Positions 1-9,161 of a DNA stretch of 10,918 nt are shown piece by piece. The stretch is from Podila epigama (taxonomy: Eukaryota > Mortierellomycota > Mortierellomycetes > Mortierellales > Mortierellaceae), in NCBI GenBank assembly GCA_015679605.1, contig JAAAVE010000093.1, forward strand, positions 21,119 to 32,036, read 5' to 3'. The position numbers and the translations under genes are program-made. Within the stretch, counting starts at the first letter, position 1. Each line of letters starts with the position of its first letter. The notes under the pieces were generated by a model. It made no database searches and was not told the origin of the DNA. It was given only the letters and a program-made list of their open reading frames with translations.

Positions 1-416
1 TTTTTTTGTTTTTTTGTTTTTTTGTTTTTTGTTTTTCCAATGTGAGTGTGAGTGTGAGTGTGAGTGTGTTTTTTTGATGTTTTTTTAAAGGCTTTTCAAT
101 TGTTTTTTGAGCTTTTTCTTGGTTTCAACAGGGAGGTGATAGTCAAGCGACAAGTGGGGATGACAAGGGAATGGCACATAAGGTGACAGGAGAGGAAGTG
201 GGAGAATGAAATAATGAAGGAGGGTCGAGTATATCGTGTAGGAAGAAAATTGTATGAAAAATAAAATGTTTAAAGAAATTATACGAACCAAACCACAAGG
301 ATAAGTAGGAAAGATGAAAGAAAAAACGAAAAATAAAAATAAAAAAAAACGAAAAAAAGAAATAAAGGAAAAAATGAAAAAGGTAAGAAAGGAAAAAGAT
401 TGGATGTGGAACGCGC
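1..416. other. Low-complexity 3' flank of PAN3, no gene
   Basis: This stretch lies beyond the PAN3 stop codon. It opens with runs of T broken by single G (1-37), then a GTGTGA-type hexamer repeat, then a strongly A-rich plus strand (about 200-400). Open frames on the minus strand here encode almost only Phe, Leu, Ser, Tyr and Ile. They are translations of T-rich DNA with no domain or motif, so I do not call genes. The part next to 417 should be the PAN3 3' untranslated region. I see no canonical AATAAA signal on the minus strand. Confidence 0.75.
41..68. repeat. TGTGAG hexamer microsatellite
   Basis: Four consecutive copies of the hexamer TGTGAG run from 41 to 64 and end in TGTG. The repeat sits between a T/G homopolymer block (1-37) and a further T run at 69-75. 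It is a simple repeat with no visible coding or regulatory role. Confidence 0.9.
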
Positions 417-3400
417 TCACTTGGACTTTGACAAATCTCGGAATGCAGACTCAATGCACGCCTTGATCTCACGATAGCTGACAATTAGGCACGAGAGTTC
501 ATCGCGCGACATTAGCACAATCTTTTCATCCACACCAGCATCCAGCTAATGCATAATCAGGAAACATTTGAATCAAGCAGAGAGAAACGATTTTTTTAGC
601 ATACCGTCAATAAAATATTCGATTTGGCCACACATCGCTCATACTAAAAAACAAGATTATCAACTCACCTTGTTTAGGCACGTCAGAACGTGGGCCACAT
701 CCAACACAGGCAAGCCTGCCTCGTCCACTTGATGAAAGACGTAGTCGCGGAACAACTTGATAATGTACCGGTCACCAGTCTCGGACCAGGCTGGGTCCAT
801 GTCAAACTCGGGTCGCTCGTTAATAAAGCCAAACTTCATCAACAAACGTGCTAGGCGTCCATTCTCGAGTTCACGGCTCAAATCCGACTCTAGAATATCA
901 TTCGCATTCTGCACATCATTGATCTCCTGCAAAATCCTTGGCCCAAGCATCGAAACAATCTGGTCTACTGTCTTCATCGGCACCGGCTGGCTCATCAAAA
1001 ACAGAATCATGTTCTTCATGTCGGACGAATAGTGCTGTGCAATATAGTCGATTGACATTGAAATGTTGTGTGTCGCTGTCAGGGACTTGCAAGCCAATGT
1101 CATCATCAACTGTCCCAGGTTCAAAATATCATCCTGTTGCAAATGTGCAATGTTGGGTGCCGTGTCAAAGGTCAACATATCCATGATACCGCAGCAGTTC
1201 ATGCGCAGTCTAATACAGTGTCATGAACAGAGTACAAACGAGCGTGTCAGAATCACTCTGCCTTTTCTTTGTTTTCTCTTGTTCGAACCCACTCATGACA
1301 CAGAGAACATGAAGCATATGTAGAGGGCACAGATCATACAAACAGTAGAAAATACGCACCTGTTCTTGCTAGTGACGAGAATCTTTGTGGGGTCAATCAG
1401 TCTTGCAGCAAGTCCAGCAGAGTGAATCTTTTTCAATGCAGAGGTCAACTGGATGAGGTACGACCAGAGAATGCGTTCATGGATGACAGGGTCCGCTGAC
1501 TTTGCACCCACCAAAACCTGCGATGCCAGCTGCGCTTGTGGTCCAAAATGGAGGTCATACAATGTCTTGGAACATGGGTGGTAGTCATAGACAAAGATCA
1601 GCGAGTGGTCTCCAAAGGCTTTGCTAGTGAATGCTTCCCGAATCGAGACAATATTGGCATGTTTTATCCTACGCCATCCTTCGATCGTCTGCATCGCCAA
1701 CTCATTCGTCAACCGAAAACCTTCAATACGACGGAGCGCATACGGTTTACCGTCGACACTGCACATGCACTTGTAGACACTGGACGGATACCCAAACACT
1801 TCGGTCGACTTTTCCTGGACCTGATCCAAGGGGTAGAGTGAATGGTACTCGTGCAGCTCTTCTGGGAGTCCGTAATCATGGGCATTCACAGTCTGGAGTA
1901 CCATCTCGTTCTTTCGGTGCAATTCTTCGCGAAGACTGTCCGAAATAAAGAATCCATGAATCGTCTTTTGATGAGGGAGCAAATTGGATACATGAGGCAA
2001 CGGGGTGTTGTATAGATGGTATTGAAGCTGGCGTGAGGTGTGTGTAAGCGTGTGTGTTGCATGCAAAAGAGGCGATTTTTCAAGTGAGTAAAAGGTGCTT
2101 CGAGTCGTTTCGTACCATTCGCCATCATCATTATCGCGCATTGGTTGTCCTTTTCGAGACGACAAAAGAAATGATAAAAAAAATTACTTACAGGTTGATG
2201 CATCATGGCCCCGGATCCTTGATAGTAATAGTTGTTGACGCCTCCATCTCCATAGTACGCGCCCTGCATTGTGCCAGCCATAGACATCTACACACCAAGA
2301 TCGACGCAAGAAAGATAGTGTGATTGCGTTAGGCTTGTGCCATTCCTGGATCCTCGATAGATTTAGTAAAAATGAGTAATAGTGCTGTGTGACTTACATC
2401 GTTAACTCCAAACTGAGCAAAGCTGTTTTGCAAATTATTCATGTTGGCGGCCATGTTGTTCTGCATGGGTGCCGAAAATGATTGCCTAACAAACGTCAAA
2501 AGATCATCCCGTATCGAGTGATAAGAGTATTAGACACGACTATTAATGCTGTTACAAAAAAAAGGCCGATGTGGCGTGTCTACAAAGGCAGACACACGCG
2601 CGCGCTGATCGTACATATGTCGAGTATCCGCATACATGTTCCCGGCCATTGCACTTGGGTCTAACATATAGCGATAATGTTTGTCAATTGTGAATACGTG
2701 TGTGTTTTCTTCCTTTTCTTCAACATATCTACTTGAGCGCCTGCATCCGTGCTCTGTTGCAGCTTTTCTCCATCCTCGCCAACATACCATGGTTCTGCTT
2801 GGGGACAAACTCTGGCGCGTTGATTGACTCGGCCTTGACAGATCCCGAACTAAGGTTGGATGGTTTAAAGATGGGCGAGTTGACGTGTAACTTTGCCTTA
2901 GGTCTAAGTACGATATACAGAAAAAAAAAAGTTCGCATTAGGACAAAAAAAAATAGGGCACAGATCCATATGCTGAGCCCAATGGTTGATCAGGAAATCT
3001 GATGCAGACAATTGCAGGGGAAAGGGATAAGGAGAGGAACAGACTGACAGAGGTACCACTTTGTACCCAGACTAAAAAGAAAAGAAAAGTATTTGTGAAG
3101 AGTTCATTAAGCCTTACATTTCAGGGCTTGAAGTGGATGCGGCAGCAGGTTTGTTCTGACAGAATGGAACACAGGAAAGCGAGGATGAGGATGGACAAGA
3201 GAATAGGAAAAGGTTAGAAAAGTTGAAAGAAGAAAAAAAACCCCCCCGCAAAGTGACTGATATTGGAGTGGTCTTAAAGGTGATGGCTTCCTGAAGAGTC
3301 TTTCCTTTTCCTTTTTATTCACCCTCAAAGATCCGTTCTTTTCTTGATGTCGATCAATTGCCGGTTGCTGGTTTCTGGTTAACCGGTCGCTGGTCGCTGA

Positions 3401-4151
3401 GGGACAGACGATGGACCATGGGCGATCAATAATGAACGTTGGAACATTTTTTTGCTTCCCATCATGCCAAAGGAAAGAAAAATCCACATACATTGAAGGG
3501 ACATCCACAAGAGAATGAAAAGAACAAAACGCCTCACGCCTTAACACGCACAACACGAACGACACACACTTACAACGTCGTGGTTGAACTCGCAGCCCTT
3601 GCCCTCGTATTTGCAAAAACCATGGATCACAATGTTGCGACAGGTGCGGCTCTTGTTGCTGTTCGTGAGTGACACCGCTAAAAATCAATAGGCGATCACA
3701 GATATAAATGTAAAAAAAAAGCATGGGCCAACAAACAACGAGGAGAGCTTTTACGTGAGTTCAAAAGTGTGCCATATTTTTTTTTGGGTCTATTGTAACA
3801 CATCCACAAACGTGTACATTGGTGCACACTGATGCATAACAGTGGAAAAGAGAGACTGAGTGACAAGAAAAAAGAAAAGAATGTGACGCGACTAATGCAG
3901 ATCTTTGAACATTGTCTCATGGTCGCATGGGGGCATGTAAAGATGTAATTGGAAAAAAAAGAAAATGTTCACCCTCTTCTTCCGTCTAATGTCTTACGTT
4001 TGGTGGGCGCGGTGTTACTGTTGACTGTTTTGGGAGCTGTAGTCGGTGAGCTAGTCTTGGAGACCCATGCAGATGGCGCGGGATTGTTGTTCTCTTCAGA
4101 GTTGGATGAAGAGGATCCAGGCGGAGCCATGATGGGAATTGCAGATGCCAT
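417..4151 (-). CDS. PAN3: PAN3, Pan2-Pan3 deadenylation complex subunit
   Basis: Pan3 is the non-catalytic partner of the Pan2 nuclease. It brings Pan2 to Pab1-bound poly(A) tails in the cytoplasm. Exons on the minus strand: 4151-3998, 3677-3574, 3155-3118, 2903-2788, 2660-2615, 2485-2398, 2287-2192, 2027-1360, 1209-669, 545-417 (1980 nt, 659 residues, the usual family size). All introns are GT-AG and every phase agrees. Domains in order: CCCH zinc finger at 64-84 (C64, C73, C80, H84; C-x8-C-x6-C-x3-H); PAM2-like motifs at 104-113 and 124-133; a Met/Asn/Tyr-rich linker; from 215 the family signature LQYHLY, then the pseudokinase. There the VAIK lysine is replaced (ALRRI), the catalytic loop reads [13 protein letters not shown] without HRD, and DFG is replaced near CCGIMDML (442-449). 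A short helical segment follows (about 515-540), then the C-terminal Pan2-binding knob ending at 659. The ATG at 4151 has context GCCATGG and no upstream ATG for about 270 nt. The pseudokinase and knob exons are certain; exact ends of exons 3 and 5 are less so. Confidence 0.95.
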
Positions 4152-4413
4152 GGCTAGCAGAGCTTCTTTTGTTGTTAATTAATTGTTTTGGTTCGTTGGA
4201 GAGAGTAGTGGAGAATTTTGATGATGATAAATAGGAGTGAGTGACAGTTGAGAAGGTGAATTGTCTTTTGATAAATGTTTGCGATTGAGTGTGTTCTAAT
4301 GGGAGAGATGATCTGCAAAGAAAAAAAAATAATAATAATAAAGCTTCTCTTCTTGTTGCAGTTGTCAGAAAAAAAAAAAAAGTAAAGTGAGAGAAGGGAA
4401 TTGAGCAGCAAAC

Positions 4414-4419
4414 CACGTG
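4414..4419. promoter_or_regulatory. CACGTG E-box, proximal copy
   Basis: CACGTG is centred in the 8-bp palindrome CCACGTGG (4413-4420) and followed by GCCATCGTGGC, itself a short inverted repeat. Such E-boxes are bound by bHLH factors (Cbf1, Pho4, USF types). Binding here is inference. Confidence 0.45.
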
Positions 4420-4444
4420 GCCATCGTGGCTTATGATAAATATG

Positions 4445-4450
4445 CACGTG
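4445..4450. promoter_or_regulatory. CACGTG E-box, distal copy
   Basis: A second CACGTG lies 31 bp (about three helical turns) from the first, start to start, in context ATGCACGTGATT. The ending CACGTGA resembles the extended Cbf1 site. Two exact 6-mers this close in one promoter are more than expected by chance, but function is not shown. Confidence 0.45.
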
Positions 4451-4787
4451 ATTTCATACAAAGATCTGAAGACTGACTGGGCGCAGTGGAGGACGTTTTT
4501 GGTTTGGTTCGTTTGGTTCATCAATTGCATCTCCTTCAGTTCTTTCCACTCTCGCATTCCATTACTTTCTTACACACACATTGTGTTCTCGACTCGCCAT
4601 TCGCAGAAACCCATCTTGCCTGTTCAGCCAAGCACAATCACCTTATTTTCACTCCACTTAATCTCTGTTTTTTGCTCACTCTCTGCAACATCGCAAACAC
4701 ACATCACAGTCCCCTCGTTCTCCTCCAGAAGAAGGACACATTCCCTCAAAACTGGCAGACCAACAGCCCCAAGACGAGGCCGGCGGC

Positions 4788-7700
4788 ATGGACCTCGTCT
4801 CCACAGAACATGACCATGCCGCTTCCACTACCCTGGCACCCTCATCCCCATCATACCAGACTCAGTCGCATTCTTCCCCAACACCTGGACAAACGACCGA
4901 GGATACTTCAGGATCTAGCAATTCCCGGACAACCAGCACCAGGTAGATACCTTTTGTCACGACCTTTGACTTCTTCGTGAAGTCGCATATATTTGAAACG
5001 CGAATACTGACATATTCAATGTCATAAAAGGACTGCACCTGCTCCTGACGCTCGAGTAGCCCATTCAAGCTCTAACCGTCGGCGACACCCCTCTTCATCA
5101 TTATCTGGATTGGTAAGAGTGACTCAGGTCGACCGTTGGACGTGCTGAGTATGACGCATGTTTGAATCCTCACCCCTACTCAACCTTAAATCAATCAAAC
5201 TATTTACTCAATGTATAATATATATTTTTTAATTATTGGTGTGCAATACACAACAGCCATATCCGCACCAACGCACACAATCCCTCAGTAGTACACGCCA
5301 ACCCCGGACCCAGTCATCATCCGTCATCCGGCACTCCAAAACTCACACATATTCCGAGTCTTCACCCGCCAACACGAGCTCGTCCACTCAACGGAGAACA
5401 GACAATGGAGATCGTGAATCAAACACGTTGCCAGAGCAAGCACTTGTTACAAGGTGAGCGATTCATGCTACTACATATGACAAAGTGAACGTGAAACGTG
5501 TCCTCCTTCTCACTCATCCCTCACATTCTCTCTCGCTCCTTCATCCGTCGCCCGACTTTTCTTTTCTTTTCTTTTTATCCGTGATACAGATACTTGCGCC
5601 AGTTTCTTCAAGGATGCGGAACGCCTTTATGCAGCACCCCCTTTTGTGCTTCAAATCCAGCGTTTCCGTTCAAGGACGCTAATGAGATTGCAGCCAAGGC
5701 AGTGGAGGCAGCCTCGAACGGGACTGGGGATCTCTGTCCAAGGTTGGAATCCAGAGTCCCACCAGCTGGAGCTCAGCGAGAGATTGTGGCAGGTGAGTCG
5801 GGTCTCGTTTTTTTTGTGGTGTGCGTCCGTGCATCCATGCGTCCGTGCTAGTATGCATGTGTGCATGTATGTTTGCATGCGTGTGTGTCATCCAACAACA
5901 CGTTGGACAATGTGGGGTTGTTACTCGTTAGTCCGTTCTCTCTCGATGCATAAAATATCACGCTAATTTCCCATTTCACTAGACCCTTCTATTGATTTAG
6001 ACATTGTGTCCTTTAAAGCGCTTCTCGAGGAATGCAAGGCCCAAGGGTCTTACAGCGCTCTGCTCACACGTCTCCAGGCAGTTTTTTCGTCGCTTTCGCG
6101 CCTTTCCATGAGCTTTGCTGACGTAAGATGGTGATTTTGTTCTCTCACAAAGATTGTTAAGCTTCCATGTAAAAACTTGCCACTGTTAAGGGATTGCTAA
6201 TTGTCGTGCCTTTTTGATGCTTTGGTTTATTTTATTTACATCAAGCCTACAATGGATCCAAAGAACCCGTTATCGTTGCAATTGTCAGATGTGCAGCAGG
6301 CTTACTGGCTTTTGCGAGAGTGTCCACCCGAAGCCCAATTCCTCATTGCCACTTCAGCAGAACGTATCATGAGCTCAGTCGCTGTTCGACCTGATCTCGT
6401 CACGCCGAGGCTTATGAAGGGCATCCTGATTATATTTATGGTATGGTGAGGAGGAATGTTCTCCTTGAGAGAACAGTGCAACATATGTAACTAAATGTGT
6501 GACACACCTTCTAATTATCATGTCGCTATTTTGCTTGGAATTGGAATAGTACCCAATACTGAAGGAAAAACCCTGGCAGAGTAGTTTGGTGACGAATCTG
6601 TGTCAGATTGTATGGCGAAGCTCATCTGCGTGCCAAAGGGTCTTCAAGTACTATCTGGTGACGCCGCGACCCAGCACCGGCAATGGAGTAGCGTCATTGG
6701 AAGAAACCATGGCTTGGCTCGTGTGGCTCGTCCATCGGTTTATCAACACACGAGTGGAATCGATTGAAGGCTATGTCACAAGAGCGGGTCTCCCGTGCAG
6801 TACCTCCAATCTAGACGAGAGCGTCATTTCTGCGCTTCAATGCCTCTACTTTTTCTGTGAGTTAAATTCCCATGTCGATCATAGTTTGATGGCGTAGGGA
6901 ACAGACCTTTCATATTATTTTTTTCAAGAGTGTCCCCATTGACTGACAGGTGTACTTTTATCTTTTCTTGTTTTTTCACTTCCTTGGTGTGACAGATCAC
7001 GTTAATCAAGAGGCAAAGCTCATCAAGTATACAGAGTTTTACAACGAGTCCTTGAACAATTTCATTGACTTTATGGACGATTTCAAACGTTTTCGGGAAA
7101 AGTCGTTTTCGCTATGCAACTTTCCGTTTGTGCTTACGATTGCAACCAAGGCCAACATTCTCAAACTGGAGTCGTCAGTTTTGATGCGGGAGAAACTCCA
7201 GGTACGATGTTTCTTCTATGAACAATGGAGAAATCAACTTTTTTTTTCCGTTCCTTGATCTGGACGTGGACGTCCTAGAGTTACCCTCGTCCAGTGTAAA
7301 TGTGTGTGGTTGTCAAACGTGAAGCCTATTCCAAGTAGAATGACCCATCGCGTAACATCAAAATATTTCCTTCTAGTTTGCATTTTTTAGAGCGCTCTTT
7401 GTAGGTGTCAATCCCCCATACCTGCACCTCACTATTCGCCGTGATTATCTCATTGAGGACGCATTAGTACAACTCCAGGACAAGTCGCACGAGGATTTGA
7501 AGAAGCAACTCAAGGTGAAATTTGTGGATGAAGAAGGCATTGACGAAGGAGGCGTTCAGAAAGAGTTTTTCCAATTGGCTATGCGTGAACTCATCGAGCC
7601 GAAATATGGTAGTGTTTTTTTTTTTTCTTCTTTCTTTCGTGACACGGTGATATACTATCTTGCTCAAGAATGATCACAAAATCATTCTGCTATGCGGATA

Positions 7701-9075
7701 AAACAAATGGACGGTTGCGCTCACATACAATATTCATTGACTGATTTTATTCTTAAAAAAGGCATGTTTACAACGAACGAAGAAACACGGCTTTGCTGGT
7801 TTTCACAAAACCCTATGGATGACGATGACCAGTTGTCGTTGGACGAATATAATATGGTTGGCAGGTTGATTGGTCTGGCAATCTACAATGGTATTATTTT
7901 AGATATTCATTTCCCACTGGCACTGTACAAGAAGTTGGCCAGAACTGCTGATGCGCAAGGCGAACTTCAAAAGTTGGATGAACAATGGGAGCTGGATGAC
8001 CTGTGGGAGATTGATCCCGTAAGTTTTTTTTTTTTTTTCGGCTTAGTCTTTTCGTCAACACGGGCTATTGTTAGCTTCTACTTGCTGAACTCTTGTTTAC
8101 TCTCACTCACCTGCTTTAAGCACTAATAGACGCTTGCTAGAGGATTAAGCCAACTGGCATCATTTGAAGGCGATGTGTTGGAAGCATACGACCGGACTTT
8201 CCAGATCGAGTATGAGGCATTTGGTCAGACGTTTCAATACGACTTGATACCGGACGGTGCGAATGTCCCGCTGACCAATGACAACCGGGCAGAGTTCATA
8301 CGCGAATACCTCAAGTTTTATTTCACCGATTCCATTGCGAAGCAATTCAATGCTTTCAGTGAAGGGTTTCATCTTGTGACCCTTGGCAGCGCCATCCATG
8401 TATGAAAAGATTCTTCATCATCTATTGTTTCGTCCTTTTTTCACTATATCCATTGTTACAACAACCTTCATTGTCTCTGACATTTCTTTTCTTGTTCCTC
8501 CTCGCTCATCATTCAATCAAAACACACACACACACACACACACATGTTATCCAGCTCTTTATACCAGAAGAGGTAGAGCAACTTGTATGTGGCTCGCCAG
8601 ACCTTGATTTTTATGCTTTGGAGCAAATCACGCAGTATGAAGGAGGTTTCCATTCAAAATCGAGGATTATCAGGTAAGAAGAAGAAAAAAAAAAAGGCCG
8701 ATCTGTTGTGTTGTTGTAGCCATGATCGACGAATATGGCGCTTTTATTTGATGCTAACAAAACATTTCTTGCACACACACACACATACATAACATGCGAT
8801 GCAATACCAGATGGTTTTGGGAGACAGTTCATGCATACGAAGAAAAGGACAAAAAGCGCCTGTTGTTCTTTACAACAGGATCCGATCGGGTACCAATTGG
8901 TGGACTGGGCCAGTTGTCGTTCACAATTTCCAAGAACGGACCAGACTCGATGCGGTTACCAACATCGCACACTTGTTACAATACTCTGATGCTCTGCGCT
9001 TATTCCTCCAAGGAACGGCTCCAAGAACGGTTAATGACAGCCATAGGAAATGCTGAAGGATTCGGATTGATGTAG
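4788..9075 (+). CDS. AZUL-HECT E3 ubiquitin ligase (UBE3A/Hul4-like)
   Basis: This ligase accepts ubiquitin from an E2 on a HECT cysteine and passes it to substrates. Exons: 4788-4942, 5031-5112, 5257-5453, 5590-5792, 5983-6122, 6246-6440, 6550-6856, 6996-7201, 7377-7608, 7762-8018, 8130-8399, 8555-8673, 8811-9075 (2628 nt, 875 residues); all GT-AG with matching phases. Residues 1-144 are a Ser/Thr/Pro/Arg/Gln-rich, probably disordered extension. The AZUL zinc finger follows at about 145-196 (C154, C159, C164, C194; C-x4-C-x4-C-x29-C), as in human UBE3A. The helical middle region aligns with UBE3A in order. The HECT domain covers about 515-875: DEGGVQKEFF at 551-560, GLAIYN at 610-615, catalytic C843 in TSHTCYN (codon 8974-8976), 32 residues from the C-terminus as in UBE3A, and Phe at position -4. 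A short acidic insertion (about 636-657) precedes the second half of the N-lobe. The start has context GGCGGCATGG and is the first ATG after a 337-nt ATG-free leader. The subfamily rests on AZUL plus HECT; substrates are unknown. Confidence 0.95.
5590..5740 (+). other. AZUL zinc-binding domain coding region
   Basis: The first part of exon 4 encodes the AZUL fold, with the four cysteines C154, C159, C164 and C194 spaced as in UBE3A, where the domain binds the proteasome subunit Rpn10/PSMD4. The intervening helix shows the Phe-Cys-Ala-Ser and Ala-Ala-Lys-Ala patterns typical of the family. Together with the HECT end it assigns the gene to the UBE3A-like branch rather than to Rsp5/Nedd4 (no C2 or WW) or HERC types (no RCC1 repeats). 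Confidence 0.88.
5820..5888 (+). repeat. Degenerate GCATCCGT/GCATGT repeats in intron 4
   Basis: Intron 4 of the HECT gene (5793-5982) has alternating purine-pyrimidine sequence, with several imperfect copies of GCATCCATGCGTCCGTGC and then GCATGTRT-type units ending in GTGTGTGTG. It is noncoding. It explains the antisense open frames seen here that are rich in His, Met, Thr and Ala. Confidence 0.7.
8522..8544 (+). repeat. (AC)n microsatellite in intron 11
   Basis: About 11 AC units end ten bases before the 3' splice site of HECT intron 11 (CAG at 8552-8554). The region that normally carries a polypyrimidine tract is therefore largely a CA repeat. Length changes here are likely between strains. 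Confidence 0.9.
8772..8785 (+). repeat. (CA)7 microsatellite in intron 12
   Basis: Seven CA units lie in HECT intron 12 (8674-8810), 25 bases upstream of exon 13. It is a second CA repeat in the next intron of the same gene. Confidence 0.85.
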
Positions 9076-9161
9076 ATATTAAAGTTGTTACTGCCGATCT
9101 ATGCGTGTACGACAAGTGTGTGTGTGTCTTCACAAAAGGACACAGCTGTGCTCTTTTTTCT
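9076..9161. other. 86-bp convergent intergenic gap
   Basis: Only 86 bp separate the stop of the HECT ligase (TAG at 9073-9075) from that of SEN34 on the other strand (TTA on plus at 9162-9164). The 3' untranslated regions almost certainly overlap. The gap has a GT-rich run (about 9117-9127) and the exact 10-bp palindrome CACAGCTGTG (9141-9150) flanked by A and T runs. I see no gene in it. Confidence 0.8.

Larger units (their letters stand above)
4152..4787. promoter_or_regulatory. Divergent PAN3 / HECT ligase promoter
   Basis: This 636-bp gap separates two divergent start codons and must hold both promoters. It contains A-rich tracts at about 4320-4343 and 4369-4381, of the kind that exclude nucleosomes in fungi, and two CACGTG motifs at 4414-4419 and 4445-4450. 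No ATG occurs on the minus strand from 4152 to 4421, nor on the plus strand from 4445 to 4787, so both leaders lack upstream ATGs out to the CACGTG cluster. The HECT leader frame has a stop at 4659-4661 and no in-frame ATG before 4788. I see no clear TATA box and cannot place transcription starts. Confidence 0.75.

Noticed and set aside
85-484. Minus-strand open frames of 111-113 codons downstream of PAN3
   Set aside because: They translate T-rich DNA into Phe/Ser/Leu-rich strings, and the longer one overlaps the last PAN3 exon out of frame. They show no domain.
2028-2165. N-terminal part of the long 290-codon PAN3 open frame as coding
   Set aside because: The upstream exon ends in phase 0 at 2192 and the acceptor before 2027 gives the conserved join QP-LQYHLY. 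The segment between is intron and encodes His/Thr-rich residues.
3107-3724. 205-codon minus-strand open frame across PAN3 introns 1-2
   Set aside because: It reads the zinc-finger exon in the wrong frame and runs through intron sequence with poly(A)/poly(C) tracts. The correct frame gives a perfect CCCH finger.
4486-4980. 164-codon plus-strand frame covering the HECT leader
   Set aside because: It has no ATG near its beginning, overlaps HECT exon 1 in another frame and shows no domain. It reflects C/A-rich leader DNA.
5651-5891. Antisense open frames of 70-75 codons rich in His, Met and Thr
   Set aside because: They lie opposite the AZUL exon and an alternating-repeat intron, and are repeat translations only.
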